A stretch of 64,000 nucleotides of DNA from CAVQFB01 sp963711675. Its GTDB lineage: Bacteria > Acidobacteriota > Terriglobia > Terriglobales > Acidobacteriaceae. The stretch lies in assembly GCA_963711675.1 (NCBI GenBank), contig CAVQFB010000005.1:62001-126000 (forward strand). The letters are read 5' to 3'. The position numbers and the translations under genes are program-made. The number at the start of each line of letters is the position of its first letter. Positions within the stretch are counted from its first letter, which is position 1. The notes under the pieces are model-generated. The model saw only the letters and a list, made by a program, of their open reading frames with translations. It was not told where the DNA came from and ran no database searches. This document shows, piece by piece, positions 29,851-39,700 of the stretch.

Positions 29851-31125
29851 TCAGTCAATAATCGCCTGGTAAGCCAGCGCGGGCACCTCATTGTTGAGCA
29901 TCAAGTCGCCCGACGGATGCAGTTGCCCCATAAAAACGACGATCATCTCTTCTTTCGGGTCAACCGTGAAGGTGGTGTAGAAGAAGCCACCCCAACCGTA
30001 TTCCCCTACCGACCCCAGCTCAGAAAGCGGGGCTTTCACACCGTCCACGCCGAAACCGAGACCAAAGCCCTGATCGGGACCAATCTTTCCCAATTGATCA
30101 TGGGTCATGAGCTCAACCGATTTGCGGCTCAACAGCTGCTTGTTGCCGACCTTTCCGTTGTCCAGCATCATCTGGCAGAAACGGGCGTAGTCCGCGGCAG
30201 TTGATACAAGGCCAGCGCCTCCGGAAAACAATTTCTTGGGACCGCGATACGGATAGTCAGCGGAATAAGAGAAGGCCCCTTCCGTGATTGGCGTGTCCGG
30301 GAAACGGTTGAGACCCTTATCCGCATAATACGTGTATGCGGTGGCGAGCCTGTCGAGTTTGTTGTCGGGCGGGTAAAAGTAGGTGTCCTTCATTCCCAGC
30401 GGTTCGAAAATGCGGGTGCGGAAGAACTCGTCGAGAGTTTTGCCGGAAGCGACTTCCACCAGACGTCCCAGCACATCCAGGCTAAGACCATATTCAAACC
30501 GATCTCCTGGGTTGAAGAGAAGCGGAACTCCTGCAAGACGCTTGGTGCTGTCTTCGATCGTGCCGTCGTAGGGCAGCAGGCCGTGCCCCACATTTGCGGC
30601 TGCGTACATGGGGCCGAGGTCGGCATTCCACTGGTAAGTAATCCCCGAAGTATGCCGCAGCAGGTCGCGAATCGTAATCTCTCTTGTGGCTGGGATCGAG
30701 TAGGGAGTGCCCGATGCTGGTTTGACCAGCACCTTCGGATTCTTGAACTCCGGCAGGTATTTCGAGATGGGGTCTTCCAGCAGGAATCGACCCTCTTCGT
30801 ACAACATCATCACAGCAACACTCGTGATGGGCTTGGTCATGGAGCAGATGCGGAACATCGAGTCGGTACGCATCGGCTTACCGGCCTCGCGGTCCGCCAT
30901 GCCCTGCGCTTTGAACCAAGCGACCTTACCGTGCCGAACCACCAATGTGACCGCACCTGTGATTCGCTTGTCGTCCATGCTGCGCTGGACAGCCGTGCCA
31001 ATTCGTTCCAGCCGTTCTGAGGAGAGTCCGACAGACTCGGGTTTAGCTCCAGGCAGTTCCTGTGCGACCGCAACGCCCGTTGCGAGGAGTACGCAGAGGA
31101 CAAAAACGCTGATTTTTCGGTTCAT
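29851..31125 (-). CDS. Exported serine hydrolase, class C beta-lactamase / family VIII esterase type
   Basis: The precursor of about 424 residues starts with a signal peptide (MNRKISVFVLCVLLATGVAV). The SxxK nucleophile motif is in ICSMTKPITSVAVM, and a Tyr motif is in RFEYGLSLDVLGRLVE. The GGAGLVSTAADYARF block and a GEYGWGGFFYT segment in the place of the KTG-like box complete the family pattern. Such enzymes hydrolyse esters, beta-lactams or D-peptides in the periplasm, and the substrate cannot be told. The ATG at 31125 is preferred to 31143 because it begins the signal peptide; an upstream in-frame ATG at 31143 remains possible. Confidence 0.88.
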   Translation of the reverse strand: MNRKISVFVLCVLLATGVAVAQELPGAKPESVGLSSERLERIGTAVQRSMDDKRITGAVTLVVRHGKVAWFKAQGMADREAGKPMRTDSMFRICSMTKPITSVAVMMLYEEGRFLLEDPISKYLPEFKNPKVLVKPASGTPYSIPATREITIRDLLRHTSGITYQWNADLGPMYAAANVGHGLLPYDGTIEDSTKRLAGVPLLFNPGDRFEYGLSLDVLGRLVEVASGKTLDEFFRTRIFEPLGMKDTYFYPPDNKLDRLATAYTYYADKGLNRFPDTPITEGAFSYSADYPYRGPKKLFSGGAGLVSTAADYARFCQMMLDNGKVGNKQLLSRKSVELMTHDQLGKIGPDQGFGLGFGVDGVKAPLSELGSVGEYGWGGFFYTTFTVDPKEEMIVVFMGQLHPSGDLMLNNEVPALAYQAIID

Positions 31126-31371
31126 CGCTTCGAGTAACCTCATCAGTTGGCGGTCTTAACAGTTGGCGATTGTATAAGAAGATGGCGTTGCTCAACTTCT
31201 CCAAGCTGAGGCACTCAGAAACGTCCAAGCCAGAGATGACTCCGGGACACTGTTTTGTGGCGCGTATCGCGAATTGCTATTTCCGGTTGTTGAAACGTTA
31301 AAACATCTTTTCCCCGTCGTCATTTCTCCCGTAACATGTCGATTCACCATTCTTCTCCCGGAGACAAGCAG

Positions 31372-34300
31372 ATGTGTGTGATCGATCGCTTGATGAACTG
31401 GCTGCTGGCGGCCTCAATCGTTGCAGGCTACGTCGTCGTCGCTCCTGCCCAGAACACGACTGAGCGAAGCAGAAGACCCGCAACAGACGCCAAAACTGAC
31501 GCCCCGGCAAGAACGGACGATGCCTCCAAAACGGAGAACGAGGACCCTCTGTTTAAAGGGATGAAGTACCGCTCCATTGGTCCGTTTCGCGGCGGCAGAT
31601 CACTAACGGCGGCAGGCATACCGGGCGATCCGACCACCTATTATTTCGGCGCGACCGGCGGTGGCGTGTGGAAGTCGGCCGATGGCGCTCTGACGTGGAA
31701 CTCCGTTTTCGACAAGGAGGGTACGTCATCCATTGGCAGTCTCGCGGTGGCAGCCTCCGACCCGAACACGGTTTACGTCGGAACGGGAGAAGCGTGCATT
31801 CGCGGAAACATCTCGCACGGCGACGGCGTGTACAAGTCCATCGATGCCGGCAAGACCTGGAAGAATGTTGGCCTGCGCGACAGCCGATCCATCGGCAGGG
31901 TCATCATCAATCCCAAAAACCCCGATATCATTTTCGTGGCCGCGCTCGGCCACCCTTTCGGTCCTAACAGTGAGCGCGGCGTGTTTCGCACACTGGACGG
32001 CGGGAAGAGCTGGGAGAAGGTCCTATATAAGGATGAGAACACTGGCGCGATCGACATCGCGTTCGATCCCCACAATCCTAATATTTTGTATGCCTCTTTG
32101 TGGGAAGCGCGCCGGACCCCCTGGAGCCTCACCAGCGGCGGCCCTGGTAGCGGTCTTTACCGTTCGATCGACGGTGGCAGTACCTGGAAGGAATTACAGG
32201 AGCACGGCCTTCCCAAACCACCTTATGGAAAAATCGGCGTCGCCGTCGCCGCGAACTCGGATCGCGCTTACGCTCTGATCGAAGCGAAGGAAGGCGGTCT
32301 GTACCGCACGGACGACGGTGGTGAAAGCTGGCAGCTGGTAAATGGCAGCCACAGCTTTACACAGCGCGCCTGGTACTACATGCATGTCATCGCTGACCCG
32401 CAGGACCCTGAGACGGTCTACATCCTGAATGTGGAGAGCTACAAGTCTTCCGATGGTGGGCGCACGTTCAACAAGGTGAAGGTGCCGCACGGCGACAATC
32501 ACGGTCTGTGGATTGATCCGCAAAACCCGCGGCGGCTGATTGTCTCAAATGACGGTGGCGTGACGCTTTCCCTGGATGGTGGCAAGAGCTGGAGCCGCCA
32601 GGACAATCAACCCACGGCGCAGTTTTACCACGTGATTACGGACACTCGTAGTCCGTATTATGTCTACGGCGCACAGCAGGACAACACCACCATCGCGATT
32701 GCCAGCCGCAGCGACGAAGGAACGATCAATCGCTCCAACTGGTACGACGTAGGCGGTGGCGAGGCCGGCTACATCGCGCCTTACCCGCCCGATCCCAACA
32801 TCGTCTTCGCGGGTGATTACGAAGGCAACCTCACGCGCTTCGACAAGCGCACAGGGCAAGTCAAGAACATTGGTGTGCAGCCTGAACTCTCGGACGCGCA
32901 GGGCGCGGCGAGTCTCGATCACCGCTTTCAATGGACCGCACCCATGCAGATTTCTCCGCATGATCCCAACACACTTTATTACGGTGGCGAACGCGTGTTT
33001 AAGACGACGGATGGTGGGATGCACTGGGAGGCGATCAGTCCCGACCTCACGCGCAATGACAAGAGCAAGCAGCAAGCATCCGGCGGGCCGATCACTATTG
33101 ATGACACTGGAACGGAGTACTACGACACGGTATTTTCTATCGCCGAGTCGCCGATCACGAAAGGCATGATATGGGTGGGCACGGACGATGGACTCGTTCA
33201 GCTCACTCGCGACGGCGGAAAAAACTGGGCCAACGTTACGCCGAAGGATTTGCCCGAATGGAGCCGCATCAGTTTGATCGATGCATCACCGCACGATGCT
33301 GGTACCGCATATGTTGCGGTCGACCGTCACCAGAATGACGATTTCCGTCCTTACATCTACAAGACCGGCGACTACGGAAAGACATGGACGAAGCTGGGCA
33401 AGGGAATTCCCGACAACACATTCGTCCGCGCAGTAAGAGAAGATCCCAAGAAGCGCGGGCTGCTTTATGCCGGCACCGAAACCGGCGTGTATGTTTCCTT
33501 CAACGACGGAGCCGACTGGCGCGCGCTGCAGCTCAACCTGCCGCGAACGCCTGTGCATGACCTGGTCGTGAAGAATGACGATCTGGTTTTGGCCACGCAC
33601 GGCCGGGCGTTCTGGATTCTCGACGACGTCACGCCGCTGCGGCAATTCACCGATCAGATTGCGAGTGCTGACGTCCATCTATACACGCCGGGTACAGCTT
33701 ATCGCTTCCACGACAACGAAGAGTCGGAGTCCGAGGCCAAGCCTGTCGCTGTGGGCCAGAATCCGCCCCCCGGCGCGGTGATCTATTACTACGTGAAGCA
33801 AGCGCCCAAGCAGGAGACGAAAATCGAAGTCCTCGATGCTGCGGGCAATGTGATTCGCCGATATTCGAGCAACAAGATGAGGGAATTGCAGGAACCCCTC
33901 GACCCTGATGACAAGAGGCCGGAAAAAGAAATCAAAACTGAAGCTGGACTGAACCGGTTCATTTGGGATCTCCACTACGAAAGCGCCAGCGCTGTCTCCG
34001 ACTACTACCTCTATGAGTACAAGGACGGCGCGCGCGGGCCGCTCGCGGTTCCCGGCCAGTACCAGGTTCGTCTGACCATCGACGGCAAGAGCCAGACCGC
34101 GCCTCTCGAGCTGAAGCTAGATCCGCGCGTCAACGTCGCGCAGTCGGACCTCGAGAAGCAGTTCAAGCTGCTGATGGACATTCGCGACGAATTGAGCCGG
34201 GTTTTTGACGCCGTGAACCAGATTCAGGATGTGCGCTCGCAGGTCAATGGACTCGCTAAGAGGCTACCGGAGAACGGAAGTGCGAAAACAGTAGTCGCGG

Positions 34301-34641
34301 CAGCCAGCGGCCTGGACCAGAAGTTGACGGCGGTGCGGGACAAACTTATCAACCTGAAAATAACGGCAAACGAAGACTCCTTGGCTTATCCTCCGCAGAT
34401 CGACGGCAAGCTGGCATATCTGGCAATGGCCGTGGGAGGACAATCGGACTCGGCCCCGACCGAAGCCTCTTACCAGGAGTTCGCCAAGCTGAAGAAAGAG
34501 GCGGACGAAGAACTGGCTCTCTGGGAAGAGCTGCAACGTGCAGACGTCGTCTCGTTTCAGAAGCTTACGAATGAACAAGGGATTCAGGCGATTGTGGTCC
34601 CCGCGGCTGGGGGAGTTGGCCGCGCCGGTTCAGAACGCTAG
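31372..34641 (+). CDS. Large exported BNR/Asp-box (sortilin/VPS10-like) repeat protein
   Basis: The product has about 1089 residues, a hydrophobic N-terminus (WLLAASIVAGYVVVAPAQ) and about ten Asp-box motifs of the form S/T-x-D-x-G-x-T/S-W, such as SIDAGKTWK, TLDGGKSWE, SIDGGSTWK and TRDGGKNWA. These make a ten-bladed sortilin-type propeller over the first 700 residues. The last 300 residues hold a beta domain (RLTIDGKSQTAPLELKLDP) and a coiled-coil-like helical region. ATG 31372 is chosen because GGAG lies eight bases upstream; ATG 31336 has no RBS. The family is common and expanded in Acidobacteriota; proposed roles are glycan or protein binding. Confidence 0.88.
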   Translation: MCVIDRLMNWLLAASIVAGYVVVAPAQNTTERSRRPATDAKTDAPARTDDASKTENEDPLFKGMKYRSIGPFRGGRSLTAAGIPGDPTTYYFGATGGGVWKSADGALTWNSVFDKEGTSSIGSLAVAASDPNTVYVGTGEACIRGNISHGDGVYKSIDAGKTWKNVGLRDSRSIGRVIINPKNPDIIFVAALGHPFGPNSERGVFRTLDGGKSWEKVLYKDENTGAIDIAFDPHNPNILYASLWEARRTPWSLTSGGPGSGLYRSIDGGSTWKELQEHGLPKPPYGKIGVAVAANSDRAYALIEAKEGGLYRTDDGGESWQLVNGSHSFTQRAWYYMHVIADPQDPETVYILNVESYKSSDGGRTFNKVKVPHGDNHGLWIDPQNPRRLIVSNDGGVTLSLDGGKSWSRQDNQPTAQFYHVITDTRSPYYVYGAQQDNTTIAIASRSDEGTINRSNWYDVGGGEAGYIAPYPPDPNIVFAGDYEGNLTRFDKRTGQVKNIGVQPELSDAQGAASLDHRFQWTAPMQISPHDPNTLYYGGERVFKTTDGGMHWEAISPDLTRNDKSKQQASGGPITIDDTGTEYYDTVFSIAESPITKGMIWVGTDDGLVQLTRDGGKNWANVTPKDLPEWSRISLIDASPHDAGTAYVAVDRHQNDDFRPYIYKTGDYGKTWTKLGKGIPDNTFVRAVREDPKKRGLLYAGTETGVYVSFNDGADWRALQLNLPRTPVHDLVVKNDDLVLATHGRAFWILDDVTPLRQFTDQIASADVHLYTPGTAYRFHDNEESESEAKPVAVGQNPPPGAVIYYYVKQAPKQETKIEVLDAAGNVIRRYSSNKMRELQEPLDPDDKRPEKEIKTEAGLNRFIWDLHYESASAVSDYYLYEYKDGARGPLAVPGQYQVRLTIDGKSQTAPLELKLDPRVNVAQSDLEKQFKLLMDIRDELSRVFDAVNQIQDVRSQVNGLAKRLPENGSAKTVVAAASGLDQKLTAVRDKLINLKITANEDSLAYPPQIDGKLAYLAMAVGGQSDSAPTEASYQEFAKLKKEADEELALWEELQRADVVSFQKLTNEQGIQAIVVPAAGGVGRAGSER

Positions 34642-35260
34642 CGGGCGGACTGGACAACTGGTGATTTGACGGCTATCAGGGCAGATTGCGAGTGGCCGCT
34701 AGTTACCATTCAGTAAAATAACATGTGACTTCCGTGCTATGCCTATGGCACTTTTAGTTCATTGACCCACCGGTGCCCGGTTGTTACTGTGATCGTGTAA
34801 CACGGGCTCCAGCTACTCCCCTCCGTGCAAGGAACATTGTGCATTTGGCGGGGTGGATCATGAAAGTGATGCATCTGTGCTATGCGGCTATAGGGTTTGC
34901 GGTGGCACGGTGGATATTTCGGCGACGACCCGTACCGGTGGTCGACCCTGTAACCCGTTTTCGTACCTCGGGCCTTCTGTAAGACGTTTCGGGAAGAGAG
35001 TTTAGCGGGCGCGCGTCCCGTTGCGCGACACTTCGTCACGCGCGCCCGGTTGTTCCATTTCGACCCGATTCCGGCCTGCCTGACTCTTCCAAAGTACTAA
35101 TACCAAGGTGTACCTCGCAGTGCCCCAGCCCACCGTTTTCTCTGGATACAATTTTGTTAGGCCGCGGCTGGCTTACTCAGTAGTGACTAACTGAGTTCGT
35201 CATTACCTGAGTGCGCTCTTGCGCCGCTGCGGCTGCGGCAGGATGATCTGGCCCCTTGCA
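34642..35260. other. Intergenic stretch of about 620 bases
   Basis: No convincing gene is present. A 69-codon frame at 34773-34982 has no RBS and no recognisable product. The only structure seen is the perfect inverted repeat at 35006-35048, listed separately. No tRNA, IS end or intrinsic terminator was recognised. Confidence 0.6.
35006..35048. repeat. Perfect 10-bp GC inverted repeat in a long gap
   Basis: CGGGCGCGCG at 35006-35015 is matched exactly by CGCGCGCCCG at 35039-35048, with a 23-base loop. It lies about 210 bases before the next gene and has no T-run, so a regulatory or processing hairpin is as likely as a terminator. Confidence 0.45.
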
Positions 35261-36001
35261 ATGATCAGCGTGACAAATCTGAAGCTTCGGTTGGCGGTTG
35301 GCTTGTTGCTGGCGGGCCTGGCGTTGCCTCTCGCCGCTTTCGCGCAGGACGACGGCGGCATGTCGTTGGGGGACCTCGCCCGGAGCCTTCGCAAGAACAG
35401 GGAACTGCCCGCTCATTCGGTCATCGACAACGACAATCTGACCCAGGTGGTGGACGACGCGGAGACCCGGAAGTTAACTGGCGCGTCCATGCTTTTTTCA
35501 ATCGACGAGGCCGGCAAGGGCTTCAAGGTTTCTTCACCCGATGTGACCTGTAGCCTTTCTTTCAGCGGCCAGGCCTCCGCGCTTCTTTCCGATCCATTTG
35601 TGTCGCAGGAATTGCCGACCAACGAACTCCTCAAGCTCGACGGTCCCGCCAGCCTAAAGGACAACGCGCTGGAGATCAACGTCTACAACGGAAGCGCTTG
35701 GAGCCTGCGGGAAATTACCGTAGGCCTGACAATCGTGCGTCACGCGGGGTCAAACCCGACCGCGGCGAAACACCATGCAGGGAGACTAATTCCCGCCTCC
35801 GCTATCGATCCAGAAACACCTGCACCTGCTGAAAAGCGGTCCGACATGACCGTGCTTTACCATTTGAAGGGAAGTGCAGCGCCGTCGACCACGACGGTAT
35901 TTCGCGAAACCTTAGTCGGCGGTCCGATTTCCGACCAGGACTGGCATTGGGCGATCGTCCAAGCGAAGGGCATCCCGCCACAGCCAAAACTGCCCGAGTA
36001 A
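35261..36001 (+). CDS. Exported protein of unknown function
   Basis: The precursor of about 246 residues starts at ATG 35261 with a good signal peptide (LAVGLLLAGLALPLAAFAQ); an earlier in-frame ATG at 35243 is possible. The mature part has a conserved-looking opening (MSLGDLARSLRKNRE) that I recall from acidobacterial proteins, a central region with one lone Cys (VTCSLSFSGQA), and a beta-rich segment EINVYNGSAWSLREITVGLT that looks like an interaction domain. I do not recognise a function. The stop lies 21 bases from the end of the convergent oxidoreductase gene. Confidence 0.7.
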   Translation: MISVTNLKLRLAVGLLLAGLALPLAAFAQDDGGMSLGDLARSLRKNRELPAHSVIDNDNLTQVVDDAETRKLTGASMLFSIDEAGKGFKVSSPDVTCSLSFSGQASALLSDPFVSQELPTNELLKLDGPASLKDNALEINVYNGSAWSLREITVGLTIVRHAGSNPTAAKHHAGRLIPASAIDPETPAPAEKRSDMTVLYHLKGSAAPSTTTVFRETLVGGPISDQDWHWAIVQAKGIPPQPKLPE

Positions 36002-36022
36002 GTCCAGCCGGCAGGCAAGATC

Positions 36023-37030
36023 TTACCCTCTGGCGATGAGGGGCACGTCCTCCGATTTTCGACTTTTCAAGCTTCGATACGCGGCATCGAGGACTTCCTG
36101 ATTCTGCCATCCTTCTTCTCCAGGGACGGGGAACGGGGCCTTGCCTTCTACTGCGTCAGCGAAAGAGTCTACCTGCGCGGCGTAGGCGCGTTGGTTCGAC
36201 ACTGTTTCGCTTTCAACCACTACTCCGCCGCGACGCAGCTCCAGGGTAATAGGCCGTTCTACGTTCAAACCGTCCTCCGCTCGAAGAACGCCGTTCTCCC
36301 CGACGATTTCCAGTGGAGTTCGGTACTCCGCCCGCGTGGAGACCAGAACGGCTCCGAGAGTGCCTCGAGAGAAGTCCAACGACATCACAGCCGCAGCTTC
36401 CACACCGCCAGAATCAGGATCCGAGTGTCCGGTGACACTTAACCGCACAACCTCATCCTGCAGAATGTAGCGAAGAGTATCGATGCAGTGGACTCCAATG
36501 TCTGCAATCGGTCCTCCGCCAGACAACACCGGGTCGTTGATCCAGGTTCGAGCGTGACCGCGGCCTGGGAAAGAGAACTCAGAACGCGCAAACACCGGTT
36601 GCCCGATCTGTCCTGCAGCAACGCGTTCTCTCAAACGGCGTGTGCTCTCCTCGAAACGAAATACCTGGGCAACGCCTAGCAGGACGTTGGCCTCTCTAGC
36701 GGCATCAACCATGCGGCGGCATTGGTCTGCATTTACCCCCATCGGTTTCTCGCACAACACCGGCTTACCAGATTCCACCGCCAGCAGGACGTCCTGCAGG
36801 TGTAGAGCGTTCGGGGTGGTTACAAATACGGCATCGATCTCTGAGGAGCGGCAAAGCGCCTCCGCCGAATCGAAGGCCAGGGGTATCCCAAACTGCCGTG
36901 CCGACTCCTCGGCTTTGTTGATATCTCGCCGGGATAAAGCCGCAACTCCGCAATTCTTGGCCAGCGCGAAACCCGGCATGAGCCTGCGGACCGCGTGGAG
37001 TCCAAATCCCAGAATCCCGAAACGAATCAT
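36023..37030 (-). CDS. Gfo/Idh/MocA-family NAD(P)-dependent oxidoreductase
   Basis: The 335-residue length fits the family. The N-terminal Rossmann motif is MIRFGILGFGLHAVRRLMPG, the signature EKP is in KPVLCEKPMGVNADQ, and the C-terminal domain shows GGGPIADIGVHCIDTLRY with the usual Asp and His. These enzymes oxidise or reduce sugars, inositols or their derivatives with NAD(P). The substrate is unknown. The gene is divergent from the kinase gene with only about 50 bases between them. Confidence 0.9.
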   Translation of the reverse strand: MIRFGILGFGLHAVRRLMPGFALAKNCGVAALSRRDINKAEESARQFGIPLAFDSAEALCRSSEIDAVFVTTPNALHLQDVLLAVESGKPVLCEKPMGVNADQCRRMVDAAREANVLLGVAQVFRFEESTRRLRERVAAGQIGQPVFARSEFSFPGRGHARTWINDPVLSGGGPIADIGVHCIDTLRYILQDEVVRLSVTGHSDPDSGGVEAAAVMSLDFSRGTLGAVLVSTRAEYRTPLEIVGENGVLRAEDGLNVERPITLELRRGGVVVESETVSNQRAYAAQVDSFADAVEGKAPFPVPGEEGWQNQEVLDAAYRSLKSRKSEDVPLIARG

Positions 37031-37082
37031 GGCTTGTTATGACCCGGTAGTGTCATTGACTTGCCTTGTTCCGAAGCCTAAC

Positions 37083-37634
37083 ATGCCTGCCAACTTAAAG
37101 GCGTGCTTGGTGCAGATGATCGGCCAAACCCTAGGTCACTATCGGATCGTGGAACTCATAGGCTCCGGCGGCATGGGAGAGGTCTATCGTGCCACGGACG
37201 ATCGGCTCGCCCGCGATGTGGCTGTGAAAATTGTTCGCCCCTCGTCCTCCAGTGGCCAGGATCGTTTGCGGCGGTTCGAGCTGGAGGCGCGGGCGGCGGC
37301 AGCTCTTAATCATCCCAACATCGTAGCAATCTTCGACATTGGTGTATTCGAAGGCTGCTCATACATCGTCTCCGAGTTGCTGGAAGGGCAGACTCTCAGG
37401 GAACGACTGTCCGCGGGGCCTCTGTCCGTGCGTCAAGCTGCGGAGTACGGTCTACAGGTGGCGCAGGGATTGGCTGCAGCTCACGAAAAACATATCGTCC
37501 ATCGCGATCTGAAGCCGGAAAACCTGTTCGTCACCAAAGATAGCCGGGTCAAGATTCTCGATTTCGGCATCGCCAAGCTGATCGATCAGGAAGAAGAGGA
37601 CGAATCAGTCGCGAACCATGGCCACCCAGACTAA
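37083..37634 (+). CDS. Ser/Thr protein kinase, catalytic N-lobe and loop (frameshifted)
   Basis: From ATG 37083 (or 37116) the protein opens QTLGHYRIVELIGSGGMGEVY, a glycine-rich loop, then VAVKIV with the ATP-binding Lys, HRDLKPENLF, and KILDFGIAKL carrying DFG. The frame is lost in the activation loop near 37612, and the SPEQ segment is in the next piece. Dropping one base there restores continuity. This is a Hanks-type kinase with the acidobacterial domain plan. The open frame extends back to 36642, but that part overlaps the divergent gene and is not kinase. Confidence 0.87.
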   Translation: MPANLKACLVQMIGQTLGHYRIVELIGSGGMGEVYRATDDRLARDVAVKIVRPSSSSGQDRLRRFELEARAAAALNHPNIVAIFDIGVFEGCSYIVSELLEGQTLRERLSAGPLSVRQAAEYGLQVAQGLAAAHEKHIVHRDLKPENLFVTKDSRVKILDFGIAKLIDQEEEDESVANHGHPD

Positions 37635-39678
37635 ATCTGGGATCGTCCTGGGCACGGTTGCCTACATGTCGCCGGAGCAACTGCGCGGCAAAGCCGTCGA
37701 CCACCGCACCGACATCTTCAGCTTGGGGGCGATTCTCTATGAGATGCTCTCAGGCCATAGAGCTTTTCCGGGTGAAACCAGCGTCGATACCATCACCGCC
37801 ATTCTGAAGGAAGAGCCTCCTTCCCTGACCGACCTGCGTCCCGAATTGCCGTCGGCCTTGGAACCTCTGATCGCCCATTGCCTGGAGAAGGATCCGAATA
37901 ACCGCTTTCAGTCGGCGCGAGACTTGGCCTTCGCCTTGGGTGCCGTCGCGAGTAGTTCCACGAGTAAGACCGTGGTGGCGATGCGGGCTATCAAGTCACG
38001 GTCCCGGAAGAGGATTGTCCTTTTGACCGCGGTCGCGGGCGTGCTGGCTGTTGCAGGCCTTCTGTTTGGCTTCAAGCTGGGAGAGAAGACGGAGACGCTT
38101 GTTTACCGGCGACTGACATTCGAGCGGGGCACGGTTTACTCCGCTCGCTTTACCTCGGACGGTCGAAATGTGATTTACGGAGCCTGCTGGAACAGTCAGC
38201 CGTTAAGGCTCTACACGACAGTTGCGGATGCGCCGCTAGAGCAAGCTCTGGATGTGAGCGACGGGCAGCTGCTTGCCATCTCACGTTCAAATGAACTTGC
38301 CCTCGAATTGCACGGAATCCATGGGGAACGCGTTGCCGTTGTGGATGGCACGCTCGCCCGTACCCCGCTGGCCGGAGGTGCGCCTCGCGAAGTGCTTGAA
38401 CATGTGCGATGGGCGGATTGGGGACCTAATGGGGACCTTGCTGCAGTTTACTCGGCAGGGACCAGAATTCTGCTGGAATATCCCCTCGGAAAACGCCTGT
38501 ACGAATCGTCCGGCTGGATCAGCAACATCCGTGTCTCTCCGGAGGGCGACAAAGTAGCTTTCATGGAGCATCCAGCGTTTTGGGACGATCGCGGTACCGT
38601 GGAGGTCGTCGACTTGGCGGGGCGAAAGACCACCTTGTCCTCGGGCTGGGAATCGGAGGACGGGCTGGCCTGGAACCCTCGAGGCAATGAGGTCTGGTTC
38701 ACTGCCATCGAGAAGGGATACAACCGTCGCTTGATGGCGGTCGATATGGGGGGACATCTTCGAACCGTTCTGAGCGTGCCGGGAGGGCTCACCTTACACG
38801 ACATATCCGCGGACGGGAATGTCCTGGTCACACTCGACAACGAGCGCGTCGCCATGGAAGCGTCGATTGCAGGCGGCAAGGACACTCGGGATCTTTCCTG
38901 GTATGACTGGACGCTGGCCAAGGACATCTCCCGGGATGGTCAGTCGGTCTTGTTCGAGGAGAGCAGCGAGCCCGCCGGGCAAAACTATGTTGTAGGTATT
39001 CGCAAATTCGATGGTTCTCCTCCGGTTCGGTTGGGCGAGGGCAGCACCGGAGGATTATCTCCCGACGGCAAGTGGGCGTTGTCAATCTTTACCGGTGAGC
39101 CCGAGCATGTGACGCTGCTACCGATCGGCCCGGGCCAGCCCCGCGACATTCCTTTGCACGGGCTGGAAAATATCCAGAACGGCTCAGCTCATTTTTTCCC
39201 CGATGGCAAACGGATTCTTCTGAGTGCCAATCAGCGCGGCCATCGTGCCCGTACTTACATGCAGGATCTCGACGGTGGAAAGGCAACACCAATTACGCCG
39301 GAAGGCATGCTGGCAAAGTTTGTTTCTCCCGACGGCCGTTATGCCGCCGGGGTTGGCGCCGACAAGAGTCTGATGGTATTTCCGCTGGACGGTAGTGCGC
39401 CACAACAACTTCCAGGGCTGCAGGCCGGCTACTCGCTGATCCAGTGGTCGCAGGACAGTAAGGGCTTATACGTCTATGAAGCAGGCGAACTGCCGGCAAA
39501 GATTTACAAAGTCGATCTCACCTCGGGAAGGCGGGAACTCATTCGTGCGATTGTTCCCTCGGAACATGCCGGTGTAGTATCAGTAGGGCCGATTGTGATC
39601 AATACGGACGCCTCGCGCGTCGTTTACAGCTACTACCAGAGACTCTCCGTTCTGTACAACATTGCCGGCCTGAAGTAA
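37618..39678 (+). CDS. Ser/Thr kinase C-lobe, transmembrane segment and TolB-like propeller
   Basis: This piece opens with TKSGIVLGTVAYMSPEQLRG, the kinase P+1/APE region, and completes the C-lobe (DHRTDIFSLGAILYEMLSGH). A transmembrane helix follows at residues about 140-160 (LLTAVAGVLAVAGLLFGF), then about 500 residues of WD40/TolB-like blades (SPDGKWALSIF, SPDGRYAAGVGA). The full protein would be a receptor-like kinase with an extracytoplasmic propeller sensor. The ATG at 37618 may let this part be made alone, but without the N-lobe it would be inactive. Confidence 0.87.
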   Translation: MATQTKSGIVLGTVAYMSPEQLRGKAVDHRTDIFSLGAILYEMLSGHRAFPGETSVDTITAILKEEPPSLTDLRPELPSALEPLIAHCLEKDPNNRFQSARDLAFALGAVASSSTSKTVVAMRAIKSRSRKRIVLLTAVAGVLAVAGLLFGFKLGEKTETLVYRRLTFERGTVYSARFTSDGRNVIYGACWNSQPLRLYTTVADAPLEQALDVSDGQLLAISRSNELALELHGIHGERVAVVDGTLARTPLAGGAPREVLEHVRWADWGPNGDLAAVYSAGTRILLEYPLGKRLYESSGWISNIRVSPEGDKVAFMEHPAFWDDRGTVEVVDLAGRKTTLSSGWESEDGLAWNPRGNEVWFTAIEKGYNRRLMAVDMGGHLRTVLSVPGGLTLHDISADGNVLVTLDNERVAMEASIAGGKDTRDLSWYDWTLAKDISRDGQSVLFEESSEPAGQNYVVGIRKFDGSPPVRLGEGSTGGLSPDGKWALSIFTGEPEHVTLLPIGPGQPRDIPLHGLENIQNGSAHFFPDGKRILLSANQRGHRARTYMQDLDGGKATPITPEGMLAKFVSPDGRYAAGVGADKSLMVFPLDGSAPQQLPGLQAGYSLIQWSQDSKGLYVYEAGELPAKIYKVDLTSGRRELIRAIVPSEHAGVVSVGPIVINTDASRVVYSYYQRLSVLYNIAGLK

Positions 39679-39700
39679 GTGGCTCACGGAAACGCACGCC

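Noticed and set aside
34773..34982. Small gene in the long intergenic gap
   Set aside because: No RBS, no conserved-looking sequence and no signal or membrane pattern that supports it.
36642..37082. N-terminal extension of the kinase gene
   Set aside because: This part is antisense to the conserved Rossmann domain of the Gfo/Idh/MocA gene and is not kinase-like.
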